From Planctomycetota bacterium (GTDB taxonomy: Bacteria; Planctomycetota; Brocadiia; SM23-32; JAKLEA01), in contig JAKLEA010000020.1 in the NCBI GenBank assembly GCA_022711755.1, positions 1-64,000 of the forward strand: a stretch of 64,000 nucleotides of DNA, in the 5' to 3' direction. The translations under genes were made by a program, and so were the position numbers. Shown in pieces: positions 33,780-42,533 of the stretch. The number at the start of each line of letters is the position of its first letter. Position 1 is the stretch's first letter. Below the pieces are notes generated by a model. It was not told the DNA's origin. It saw nothing but the letters and a program-made list of their open reading frames with translations, and did not search any database.

Positions 33780-36050
33780 GTGCAAAAAGGCTTTCGACGG
33801 ATTCTGTCAGTAGCTTTCCTGATAATTCTTGGTATCGAGGCGCAAACCTATTGCCAGACTGTGGAAGACGCCTGGGCGCTTGCCAGCGTCCGCGCCGACC
33901 GAGCGCAGGAGGCATTCTCCCGTTCCCGCCGCGTCGTACGCGCATGGTATGCGTTCAAAGGGAAGAACAATTTTCTACTTCCGGACAACCACGGGATAAG
34001 AATCTGGCGTCCGGAAAACGCGGCCGCCGATCTCTGGTCATTCTTTGTAATTTCAACCCGCTTCACCGACCGCGAGATGTTTGACGGTCCCATCCTGAAG
34101 ACGCTTGAAGACGAGATCAGGCTGACCTCAAGATTGGGCAACCTGCCGGACAGCTACGACATTGACCGGAACCGTTTCCTCCGGCCTGAGGAGAACGCGC
34201 CGGCAATCATCTTCGGCGCAAGCGAGTACGTGAAGGACGGGCTGCTGCCGATTGCGGAGGTCATGGGGCGGACAGTGTGGTTCGAGCGGGGGCGCGGGAT
34301 TCTCGACGACATTTTCCTCCACGCGCCGGTAAAGACCGAGTTCGGCAACATCCCATCATCCAGCGCGGAAGTGAACGGCGAGATGCTTCAGAACCTCAGC
34401 CGCTTCTACTTCGCCACCGGGGACAAGCGTTATCGGGAGTGGGCCGAGAGGATAGGAGACGCATATTTTCTGTCCGCGCTGCCCGCCTGTAACGGTCTGC
34501 CGTGCCATGACTGGGACTTCACGGCCGGCAAGCCGATTAATGACCTCCTTTCGATGAGCGATCACGGGAACGAGATCGTCTTCGGACTGGCGGAAATCCT
34601 CGCTCTGGAATACAACTGCGGGCCGGATAAGTTCGCGCAATACCTCCCCCCCATGCGCCGGATGATTGACACGCTGCTTGAGAAGTGCGTCAACGAGGAC
34701 GGACTCTGGCGGCACACGATACAGCCGAGTTCGCTGAAGGTTCTGAATTTCGGAACGCCGGACACCTGGGGATACGCCCTGAATGCCGTATATACGATGT
34801 ACCTGGTCACCGGCGAGGAAAAGTACCGCGACGCGGTTGTCAGGGCATTGCGAGGAATCAACGCCAAACCGCGTTACCGGGACTGGGGCGGAGCGGACGC
34901 CTTTGCGGATTCCATCGAGAGCGGGATTCTGCTCCTGAACCGCATTCCCGAGCCTGCGGGATTCGAGTGGCTGGAGGCGACAGTCCCGGCCTTCCTGAAA
35001 AAGCAGCGCGAGGATGGAATCGTCGAAGGTTGGCACGGGGACGGAAACTACATCCGGACGGCGCTGATGTACGCTTTCATGAACACGCGCGGAACGCATG
35101 CGGAGCCGTGGCGGGAGGACGTGAAGATCGGCGCGGCGGAATCCGTGGACATGCTCTGCGTTTCGGTCAACTGCGGAGCGGAATGGAGCGGTCGGCTGCA
35201 TTTCGATTATCCACGGCACAGAATGCACATGGGGCTGCCGATGAATTACCCGCGCCTGAACGAGTTCCCGGAATGGTTCGCAGCGGAGCCGACGCGTCTT
35301 TACGCGGTGAGCGTCAACGGCGGAAATCCGGAAACGATGCTGGGGCAGCGGCTGATTGACGGTCTGCCGCTTCAGTGCGGGCCGGGGGAGACGCGCGTCA
35401 CCGTTCAGGTCATAGAAGGCCCGCCATACGAGGTGGAATTGCTCCGGATAATTGCGCCTCCGGCGTTCGGCGCGGACGGGGAAGCCGCAATCCGATTCTC
35501 CGCCGTCAACATGTCAAAAAAGGCGCAGACGGTGAAGTTCAGCGCCTCAATGGGAACGGTTCAGCCCGACGACGTCAGGATGGAGCCTCAGGCTGCCGCG
35601 GAATTTGTGCTGAACCTGAAGATCGAAAAACCCGGCGAGGTTACGATCGAGGCCGCGCCCGAGGGCGGGGAGAAGTCGTCCGCCGTCGTGCGGCTGGCGC
35701 ATCGTGAAAATCTGGTCGGGTTCGCGGCGTTTGCCCATGAGGAGTATAAGGGCCGCGCCTACGCATTCCTCGGCAAAGGCACGATACAGTGCGCCCTGCC
35801 CGCCAAGCCGGGCAAGGCTCATACGCTTCACCTGCTCTGGGGATCGAAGAATGATGAGCGGACAGCGATCCTGATCGCAAACGGATTGCGTTTGAACCTG
35901 AAGAAGGGCGGCTACGATGGTTTCGAGTGGCTCAGCGTTCCGATCCCGGCGGAGAACGTCGCCGAAAACAGAATCGCGATCAAGATTGAGAAAGACCCCG
36001 CCGGCGGCAACGGCGCTTTCATCTCGGAGATCATGGTCACGGCGCCGTAA
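33780..36050 (+). CDS. Secreted glycosidase-like protein of unknown family
   Basis: A 756-aa protein with a signal peptide (about 1-25, AFLIILGIEAQTYC). Residues about 40-480 carry helical-hairpin features of an (alpha/alpha)6-barrel enzyme, with aromatic and acidic clusters (LPCHDWDFTAG, WGYALNAVYTMYLVTGEEKYRD, WHGDGNYIRTALMYAFMNTRG). The C-terminal third is beta-rich, with a final jellyroll-like part (RAYAFLGKGTIQCALPAKPG). I do not recognise the family. GTG 33780 follows GGGAGGT. The gene is 53 nt before a GH116 enzyme on the same strand, so an operon and a role in glycoside breakdown are likely. Confidence 0.6.
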   Translation: MQKGFRRILSVAFLIILGIEAQTYCQTVEDAWALASVRADRAQEAFSRSRRVVRAWYAFKGKNNFLLPDNHGIRIWRPENAAADLWSFFVISTRFTDREMFDGPILKTLEDEIRLTSRLGNLPDSYDIDRNRFLRPEENAPAIIFGASEYVKDGLLPIAEVMGRTVWFERGRGILDDIFLHAPVKTEFGNIPSSSAEVNGEMLQNLSRFYFATGDKRYREWAERIGDAYFLSALPACNGLPCHDWDFTAGKPINDLLSMSDHGNEIVFGLAEILALEYNCGPDKFAQYLPPMRRMIDTLLEKCVNEDGLWRHTIQPSSLKVLNFGTPDTWGYALNAVYTMYLVTGEEKYRDAVVRALRGINAKPRYRDWGGADAFADSIESGILLLNRIPEPAGFEWLEATVPAFLKKQREDGIVEGWHGDGNYIRTALMYAFMNTRGTHAEPWREDVKIGAAESVDMLCVSVNCGAEWSGRLHFDYPRHRMHMGLPMNYPRLNEFPEWFAAEPTRLYAVSVNGGNPETMLGQRLIDGLPLQCGPGETRVTVQVIEGPPYEVELLRIIAPPAFGADGEAAIRFSAVNMSKKAQTVKFSASMGTVQPDDVRMEPQAAAEFVLNLKIEKPGEVTIEAAPEGGEKSSAVVRLAHRENLVGFAAFAHEEYKGRAYAFLGKGTIQCALPAKPGKAHTLHLLWGSKNDERTAILIANGLRLNLKKGGYDGFEWLSVPIPAENVAENRIAIKIEKDPAGGNGAFISEIMVTAP

Positions 36051-36103
36051 GGCGGGTTTGATAAGAGAATTGACGCGACTTTCGCGGACAGGAGAAAATC
36101 CCG

Positions 36104-38632
36104 ATGAGACAGGCTTCGGAATGGCCGGTATTGACGACGTATGACCAGAACCATCTTCGACGGATCGCTCTTCCGCTCGGGGGGATCGGGACGGGAACCG
36201 TATCGCTGGGCGGGCGGGGGGATTTGCGGGATTGGGAGATCATGAATCGTCCGGCCAAGGGATTCACGCCGCACAACACGTTCTTCGCGCTCTACGCCCG
36301 CGAACGGGGCGGCAATGCCGTCTGTCGCGCGCTGGAAGGGGCGATTGAGCAGCCGTATGAAGGGCAGATGGGCTGCACTGTCCCCAATCACAGCTTGCCC
36401 AGGTTCCGAAAATGCTCGTTCGAAGCGGCTTATCCGTTCGGGCAGGCACTGCTCTCCGATCCGGACGTTCCGGTCGGGGTCAGAATCCAGGCTTTTAATC
36501 CCCTGATTCCGTCCGACGCCGAAGCCAGCGGAATTCCCATCGCAGTTTTGCGCTTCGTCCTGACGAATCCCGGGCGCAGAACGGTTGAGGCATCAGTCTG
36601 CGGCAATATCGGCAACTTCATCGGCAAGGACGGGGGCGGGCCTAAAGACAATGTTAACGAGTTCAGGCAATCGAAAAGCGCAGGGCTGTCCGGCGCGCTG
36701 ATGAGTTCGAGGGGCGTTGATCCCAGGGCCGAGCAGTTCGGGACAATCGCGCTGGCTACGACGGCTCATGGCAAAATCACGAGCCGGACAGCGTGGGCGA
36801 AGCTCAACTGGGGCGACTCACTGTTGGACTTCTGGGACGATTTCAGCGGGGACGGCGAACTGGAGGACCGAGAGAGGGAAGGCGTGGACGCGCCGACCGC
36901 GTCCCTTGCGGTCAAACTCATCATCCCCCCGAAATCGTCGCGATCCGTCACATTCCTGATTGCGTGGCATTTTCCAAACCGTATGACATGGACGCCGGCG
37001 AAGGATAAGAAGGATTGCTGCGCCGGCGACAATCCGGACCGTATTGGAAATTATTACGCCACGCTTTACGCGGACGCGTGGGACGTTGCCGAGAAGACTG
37101 CTCCGATACTAGGAATACTTGAAAAGAAGACGATGAGCTTCGTCCGGAGCGTTTGCGACAGCGATCTGCCGGACGTCATCAAGGAGGCGGCGCTCTACAA
37201 CCTGACGGCGCTCAGAAGCCAGACGAGTTTTAGAACAGAGGACGGGCGCTTTTTCGGTTGGGAGGGGTGCTGCGACGGGAACGGGTGCTGCCACGGCTCA
37301 TGCACGCACGTCTGGAATTACGAGCAGGCGACGGCGTTTCTGTTCGGAGGCCTGTCCTGCTCGATGCGCGACACGGAGTTCGCCCACGCAACCGATGATA
37401 ACGGGCTTATGAGTTTCAGGGTCCACCTGCCCATCGCGCGCGCGAAGGAGTTCGCCCTTGCCGCCGCGGACGGGCAGATGGGGACGATCATGCGGCTTTA
37501 TCGCGACTGGCAGCTTTCCGGCGACGACGCGATGCTGCGCAGGCTTTGGCCTCATGCGAAGAGGGCGATGGAGTTCTGTTGGATTCCCGGCGGATGGGAC
37601 AGCGACCGCGACGGCGTCATGGAAGGATGCCAGCACAACACGATGGACGTCGAGTATTACGGACCGAATCCGCAGATGGGCGGGTGGTATCTCGGCGCGC
37701 TGCGGGCGGCTGAGAGAATGGCTGCGCGAGTCGGCGACGCGGAATTCTCCGGGACTTGCCGCGAACTGGGAGACCGGGGCAGCCGATGGATGGACGCCAA
37801 TCTGTTCAACGGCGATTATTATGAACACATAATAATACCGCCGAAGGGAGTAGATGCGATTGCAAAAGGGCTGCGCCACGAAAGCATGGGCGCGAGAAAC
37901 CTGGCGGCGCCTGAGCTACAGCTTGGCGCGGGATGCCTGGTTGACCAGTTGGTGGGGCAGTTCATGGCCCATGTGTGCGGACTCGGATATCTCCTAGATC
38001 AGAAGAACGCGCGCAGGACGCTCGCGGCGATCATGAAGTTCAATTTCAGAAAAGACCTTCACGGTCACTTCAACCATCTGCGCAGCTTCGCAGTGAACGA
38101 CGAGTCCGCGCTGCTTATGGCGTCATACCCGAAGGGGCGGCGTCCGAAGCGCCCATTCCCGTATTACAATGAAGTAATGACCGGGTTCGAATACGCCGCG
38201 GCCGTTCACATGCTCTACGAAGGGCAGATAAGGGACGGGATGAAGTGCATCGCCGCGATACGAGACAGGTATGACGGCGCGCGGCGCAGTCCTTTCAATG
38301 AGGCGGAATGCGGGCACCATTACGCGAGGGCGATGGCAAGTTGGGCGGCGATACTCGCGCTGACCGGATTCCATTACTCAGGCGTTGAGAAGCGGATGGA
38401 ATTCGCCCCGGTCAGCAAAGGTTCGAGCGTTTTTCCATGGTCCAACGGCTACGCGTGGGGGACGTTCAAACAGACGCGGAAAGGAAATGCGATCCAGGCC
38501 GAATTGCGTGTCATGCACGGCGTCCTGGAGCTTTCAGAGATCGCTCTGCGCGACTTCGGCAAGGTTGCGTTCGACGCGCCGCGCAGAATCATGGAAGGCA
38601 AGCCCATGCGAGTGAAGATCAAATCCCTGTGA
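36104..38632 (+). CDS. Beta-glucosidase-like enzyme, GH116 (GBA2/DUF608)
   Basis: An 842-aa GH116-family enzyme. The N-terminal beta-sandwich is the GBA2_N type (IALPLGGIGTGTVSLGGRGD). The (alpha/alpha)6 catalytic domain carries GWEGC, then HVWNYEQA with Glu407 as the nucleophile by analogy, and GCQHNTMDVEYYGPN with Asp515 as the likely acid/base. No signal peptide is visible, so it may be cytoplasmic or exported by another route. GH116 members act on beta-glucosides and beta-xylosides, including glucosylceramide in animals. It probably shares an operon with the upstream gene. The stop is followed by a hairpin-rich spacer. Confidence 0.87.
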   Translation: MRQASEWPVLTTYDQNHLRRIALPLGGIGTGTVSLGGRGDLRDWEIMNRPAKGFTPHNTFFALYARERGGNAVCRALEGAIEQPYEGQMGCTVPNHSLPRFRKCSFEAAYPFGQALLSDPDVPVGVRIQAFNPLIPSDAEASGIPIAVLRFVLTNPGRRTVEASVCGNIGNFIGKDGGGPKDNVNEFRQSKSAGLSGALMSSRGVDPRAEQFGTIALATTAHGKITSRTAWAKLNWGDSLLDFWDDFSGDGELEDREREGVDAPTASLAVKLIIPPKSSRSVTFLIAWHFPNRMTWTPAKDKKDCCAGDNPDRIGNYYATLYADAWDVAEKTAPILGILEKKTMSFVRSVCDSDLPDVIKEAALYNLTALRSQTSFRTEDGRFFGWEGCCDGNGCCHGSCTHVWNYEQATAFLFGGLSCSMRDTEFAHATDDNGLMSFRVHLPIARAKEFALAAADGQMGTIMRLYRDWQLSGDDAMLRRLWPHAKRAMEFCWIPGGWDSDRDGVMEGCQHNTMDVEYYGPNPQMGGWYLGALRAAERMAARVGDAEFSGTCRELGDRGSRWMDANLFNGDYYEHIIIPPKGVDAIAKGLRHESMGARNLAAPELQLGAGCLVDQLVGQFMAHVCGLGYLLDQKNARRTLAAIMKFNFRKDLHGHFNHLRSFAVNDESALLMASYPKGRRPKRPFPYYNEVMTGFEYAAAVHMLYEGQIRDGMKCIAAIRDRYDGARRSPFNEAECGHHYARAMASWAAILALTGFHYSGVEKRMEFAPVSKGSSVFPWSNGYAWGTFKQTRKGNAIQAELRVMHGVLELSEIALRDFGKVAFDAPRRIMEGKPMRVKIKSL

Positions 38633-38702
38633 GGGAAGACGCAGGAGATGGGGATAGACATCTATATGTTTTTATGCCACAGCGAGAATCCCCTCACCCG
38701 TC

Positions 38703-38780
38703 GTTTGCCAAGGCAAACGCCACCCTCTCCCGAGGGAGAGGGATGAAAGGGGAATGCGCGCGCGCTTTTAATGAGCGCGC
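38703..38780. repeat. Hairpin cluster in a convergent spacer
   Basis: Three inverted repeats: GTTTGCC-AA-GGCAAAC (38703-38718), CCCTCTC-N6-GAGAGGG (38723-38742) and GCGCGC...GCGCGC around a T/A-rich loop (38756-38780). The CCCTCTCCC/GGGAGAGGG form resembles a widely dispersed bacterial intergenic palindrome. It lies between two convergent genes and may act as a two-way terminator. Confidence 0.45.
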
Positions 38781-38801
38781 GGCGAAGACAAGGCAATTGT
38801 C

Positions 38802-41390
38802 TTATTCCCGCCCGGCGGGCGCGACGCACCGGAAGCCGATGGTAGCGCAACGATCAAGCCCTGGATACATGAGCAGGAACTTGGCGTGGGTGTTTGCCGG
38901 TTGCTCTCCGCCTGGGAAATACCAGACCGATCCCTGGGCGGCGTAGCGGCTTCCGCCCCTGAGCATGGCATAGCGGGTGTGGCCGTCGTCCCGTTCGCTC
39001 TCGGTCCACTCCCATACCGCGCCGCGAATGAATTCATCGCCGGCCTCCTCTGCGGCAAACTGCCATTCCCACTCCGTTGGAAGCCTTCGCTTCGCCCATT
39101 TCGCGTAAGCGCGAGCGTCTTCCAGATCAACGTAGACGACTGGCGCATCGGCGATATCGCCGGGGCATGATCGGCCCCGCCAATGCTTCAGGAAATTGTC
39201 CGCGCATTTGGGACGATAATCCGTTGCCTTCAGGAATTTCGTATAATCCCGATTGGTCACAACCTTCAGATCAATGTGGAAAGGCTCCACGCTCTGCTCA
39301 ATCCTGTGATTGAGGGTGCAATGAAGCGGCGTTCCGAGCAGAAACTTGCTCCATTGTGATACCGGAGCATCCGGATCGGGATAGCATCCGCATTCGCGTT
39401 GCACGTGAGTCACGTTGAAAACGCGATTCCCGCCTGCGAAGAACTTTATGCCGGGGGGAGGGGTATTGCGTCCGACGCGCGCCGATTCGGGAGTTGCCCT
39501 CGGCTCGACGACCGACCGGGCGCGGGCATGAGGGTCATCATCTCCCGGCGACCGCGCTGCTAAATCATGCCTGCGGGCATCGAGGAATTTCAGCAAGTCG
39601 TCGTCAATCCTTTCGTTTTTGACCGCAAGAATCGCTCCGAAGTCCTCAATCTCTGCGGAAATTCGGAGTCTTCCGCCTTGAATCTGCGTTTCGAGTTTCT
39701 CACCGCGCAAGAGATCAAAGAACGATTCGCCTTCCCCTGCTTCGAGGTCCAGGATATCCGTCCGTCCGCGAACGCCCTTCTCATTCGCAATGGTCCACAG
39801 CCGCGCGCCGTCCCCCTCCCAGCATGAGGCCAGAACGCCCTTTCGCGCCGCGGGGAAGCACGGCAGCCATCGCCCACCGGCAAGCAGGTTTGCATATCGT
39901 CTGAGGATGGGGGCCATGCGCCTGAGCGCGGCCTTGTCCGCCTGACTCCACGGATTCCAGGAGCCGAACACGTTCTCCCAGACGAGCATCCCGCTGCCGT
40001 TCAGCCACGCGGCTGCAAGCTCATCCCTGTGAGATGCGTCCCAGCGTTTGATCTGGTGTTGCATGTGGCGAGGCTCAATCCACTTCAATCGCAATACTCC
40101 GACGCCGGGGAAGGGCTGGAGCCACTGCGCCCATGACGCGCTGCACTGTTCCGTTTCCTCGACCGATGGGTGGCCCTCCGGCTCGAAGACCGCCCCCATG
40201 CGCCGGGAGTCAACGACCTGCCTGAGGCGCGTCGGAGCGGCGATCATGGTGTCAAGGAATATGCCGTCCGCATCAATATCGCCAAGAATACCCGCAAGCC
40301 CATCCTCGTCGCCGACCCCTTCACGGCGCGTGCCCGTGTCCCACGGATTGTATGGTATGAAGACTTTAACGCCTCTCCTGTGGAATTCCGCGACCGCCTG
40401 TTTTACGCCCTCCAGCCCGCCGGGCATTTCGCGGAAGAAGTCGAATTGGTTGCGATCATCCGCGCCGATCCGGGGGTAAGCCTGCCATAGGACGACCGAA
40501 TCGTATCCGCCGAATTCGCGCTCGCCCATTTCGCAAAGCTTCCCAACTTCGTAACGTTCTGATTCCGGATTCCAGAAATCCCTGTCATGGATCATGATGA
40601 ATCCGCAGACAAATCCGCTCTGCATCCACTTCAGGTCCGTCCTGCCGTAAATGGCGTCATCGTATGCCGGCGGCCTCTGATCCTCGTTTGCGAATTCCGC
40701 CCATCGGATGTTTCGTTCCGGTTCGGACGGGATGCGCAACCGGAGGTTGCGAAGCTCGATTCTGCCCTTTGCCGCGTCATGGGTCGCGTCCATTCCGAAG
40801 ATCGGTCTTGCCCAGCATTCCCGGTTGTTGAAATCCGGGACGCGCCCCTTCAGTTCAAACTTATGCCAACCCCCTGACCTTGTAAGGTCAACCTCGGTTC
40901 CGACCTCGGACCATCCGCGCCACGCGCCCCCGCTTCCCGTCGCGCGGTCGCAGAAGTCGAACGCGAGGCAGAGGCGATTGTTCCCCTCGATCCAGCTTGC
41001 CTCTCCAACCAGCGCAATTTCCTCTCCCGGACGGAGATCGGCGGCGAAGAGTCCGGCCCTGTCGGTTCTGACCCATGCCCGCACTCCCTGAAAAGACATG
41101 CGGATCTTCCATGAATCGGCGCTCCAGACGTTGTCCCGCACCCACTTGCGATAGGCTTCGAGTTGGGCCAGCCAGTCCTCGTAACGCGCGCCGTCCGCCG
41201 GGGGAGCGATGTAATGCGCGTTCATCTTCAGGAGTTTGAAATCGGGGATATCGCTTTCCCATGAACAGTCCTCGTCTGCGCTGAAGGCGCGTTTCGACCA
41301 GCGAATTTCGAGGCATTTTTCAACGTCATCGGCGGAGAGAATCGCCGGGGTCAGACAGGTCAGCAGAATCGCCGAGGCAAAGGAACGCAT
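38802..41390 (-). CDS. Secreted TIM-barrel glycosidase-like protein fused to an FGE-like domain
   Basis: An 862-aa protein with a signal peptide (about 1-20, ILLTCLTPAILSAD). A beta-sandwich carbohydrate-binding-like region (about 60-240) is followed by a probable TIM barrel (about 250-560; DSVVLWQAYP, GVKVFIPYNPWDTG, DADGIFLDTM, GMLVWENVFGSW). The last ~170 residues match the formylglycine-generating-enzyme/SUMF1 fold (DYTKFLKATDYRP, RRLPTEWEWQFAAE, AVWEWTES, LRGGSRY, IGFRCV). The two catalytic cysteines expected after RGGS are missing (RGGSRYAAQGS), so it should not be an active sulfatase maturase. ATG 41390 has AGGGG upstream. Barrel family unknown. Confidence 0.65.
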   Translation of the reverse strand: MRSFASAILLTCLTPAILSADDVEKCLEIRWSKRAFSADEDCSWESDIPDFKLLKMNAHYIAPPADGARYEDWLAQLEAYRKWVRDNVWSADSWKIRMSFQGVRAWVRTDRAGLFAADLRPGEEIALVGEASWIEGNNRLCLAFDFCDRATGSGGAWRGWSEVGTEVDLTRSGGWHKFELKGRVPDFNNRECWARPIFGMDATHDAAKGRIELRNLRLRIPSEPERNIRWAEFANEDQRPPAYDDAIYGRTDLKWMQSGFVCGFIMIHDRDFWNPESERYEVGKLCEMGEREFGGYDSVVLWQAYPRIGADDRNQFDFFREMPGGLEGVKQAVAEFHRRGVKVFIPYNPWDTGTRREGVGDEDGLAGILGDIDADGIFLDTMIAAPTRLRQVVDSRRMGAVFEPEGHPSVEETEQCSASWAQWLQPFPGVGVLRLKWIEPRHMQHQIKRWDASHRDELAAAWLNGSGMLVWENVFGSWNPWSQADKAALRRMAPILRRYANLLAGGRWLPCFPAARKGVLASCWEGDGARLWTIANEKGVRGRTDILDLEAGEGESFFDLLRGEKLETQIQGGRLRISAEIEDFGAILAVKNERIDDDLLKFLDARRHDLAARSPGDDDPHARARSVVEPRATPESARVGRNTPPPGIKFFAGGNRVFNVTHVQRECGCYPDPDAPVSQWSKFLLGTPLHCTLNHRIEQSVEPFHIDLKVVTNRDYTKFLKATDYRPKCADNFLKHWRGRSCPGDIADAPVVYVDLEDARAYAKWAKRRLPTEWEWQFAAEEAGDEFIRGAVWEWTESERDDGHTRYAMLRGGSRYAAQGSVWYFPGGEQPANTHAKFLLMYPGLDRCATIGFRCVAPAGRE

Positions 41391-41541
41391 GGCCGCCCCT
41401 TTCCGTGAACATTGAGCGCAAAGGAGATTGCGGAAAGTCACCGACTCACACTGTACCCCGACCCGCCGCGCGTCCGCAAGCGCGCATGCCTTCTCTGATG
41501 GAAGCGATGGCGCAATTACATTTCACAAAGTAAAGAGCTAG

Positions 41542-41715
41542 TTATGAATGCGTGGCCGTAATTTGGATTGCGGTAGTCTTGCTGTCGCCTTGTCGTTTCC
41601 CCCCGCTTGCGTAGCAAGCCGCTTGCCGGGGTTGGAAACTGCTTGATCCGGTATCGCACAAGCAAACTTGCGCGCTCAAAGGAAACGCGTCCTCTGCTGA
41701 CGGGTTATTTCATAA
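41542..41715. mobile_element. Diverged relative of the MITE-like element
   Basis: GGCCGTAATTTGGATTGCGG (41554-41573) differs by one base from 30757-30776 of the MITE, and similarity continues through the first hairpin (41570-41588; GCGGTAG/CTGTCGC keeps pairing by two G-U pairs) and the last hairpin (41656-41673). A TTATGAA/TTCATAA inverted pair (41542-41548, 41709-41715) may mark the decayed ends. No target duplication is visible. The surrounding spacer 41391-41824 holds no gene that I can see. Confidence 0.5.
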
Positions 41716-41824
41716 AGAAGATTGCCTTTGCCTCGCTTGCATTCCTGTCCTTATAATCTCTCTTCTGAATTACGAAACGGGCTGGATATGAACTGCCTTC
41801 GGGCGACAGGCGGAATTCGCAACG

Positions 41825-42202
41825 ATGAAGATACTGATCGTTGACGACGATCCGGACGTTCGCGGCATCGCGGCCATGAGCCTGAAGGAAATCGGCGGCA
41901 TGGAGGTCGCGGAGGCCTGCGACGGGGCCGACGGCATCGCCGCCGCGCGGCGGGAGCATCCCGACGCGATCCTGCTGGACGTCACGATGCCGGACATGGA
42001 CGGCCCGACGGCGCTCAAGGCGTTGCGCGGGGATGAGACGACCGCGCAGATACCGGTCATCTTCCTGACAGCCCGCGCCCCGAAATCGAAGAACATGGAC
42101 CTGTCCGAGATGGGCGTCGCTGGAATTCTGACGAAACCTTTCAGCCCGGCGGAACTACCGCAGCGCGTGCGTTCCATTCTGAGGATTCAAGAACGTGAAT
42201 GA
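41825..42202 (+). CDS. Single-domain response regulator (CheY-like)
   Basis: A 125-aa stand-alone receiver. The acidic pair in LIVDDDPDV, the phosphoacceptor Asp in ILLDVTMPDMDG (about residue 50), Thr in IFLTAR and Lys in LTKPFSP are all present. No output domain. Start ATG 41825 has only a GGCGGAA-like SD. Its stop overlaps the following Hpt gene, so the two are coupled and probably exchange phosphate in a phosphorelay. No partner kinase is in the immediate neighbourhood. Confidence 0.9.
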   Translation: MKILIVDDDPDVRGIAAMSLKEIGGMEVAEACDGADGIAAARREHPDAILLDVTMPDMDGPTALKALRGDETTAQIPVIFLTARAPKSKNMDLSEMGVAGILTKPFSPAELPQRVRSILRIQERE

Positions 42203-42524
42203 CTTCGAGAAAAAGGTTGCGGAATTGAGGGAGATATTCCTCCAGGGGCTTGAGAAACGCTTCATGGACATGGAGCGCGCGCTGTCGCTGTTGGAGGAGG
42301 ATCCCGCGGACGCCTCCGCTCTTGAAGCCCTATGCGCGCAACTGCACAAGCTGGGCGGCGCGGCCGGGCCATACGGTTATCCGGAAGCTTCGGAACTGGC
42401 TCTGGACGCGGATGAAATGTGCGTCGGGCTCATCGAGGACGGCAAGTCCCCGACGCCCGGACAGGTCGGCAAACTGGCTGAGACGGTCGCGGCGCTCCGC
42501 AAGTCGTTCTCAACCAAGTCCTGA
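42195..42524 (+). CDS. Histidine phosphotransfer (Hpt) domain protein
   Basis: A 109-aa all-helical protein with an Hpt signature, LHKLGGAAGPYGYPEASELA, the phosphorylated His being that of LHKLGG (about residue 53). It starts at GTG 42195, overlapping the receiver gene by 8 nt; no other in-frame start fits. Likely role: shuttle of phosphate to or from the adjacent receiver. Convergent with the next gene, 9 nt away. Confidence 0.82.
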   Translation: MNDFEKKVAELREIFLQGLEKRFMDMERALSLLEEDPADASALEALCAQLHKLGGAAGPYGYPEASELALDADEMCVGLIEDGKSPTPGQVGKLAETVAALRKSFSTKS

Positions 42525-42533
42525 AACCTTCCG

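Noticed and set aside
38802..39310. FGE-like domain as the maturase for the nearby sulfatase
   Set aside because: The cysteine pair needed for formylglycine formation is missing after RGGS, and the domain is fused to a secreted glycosidase-like protein.
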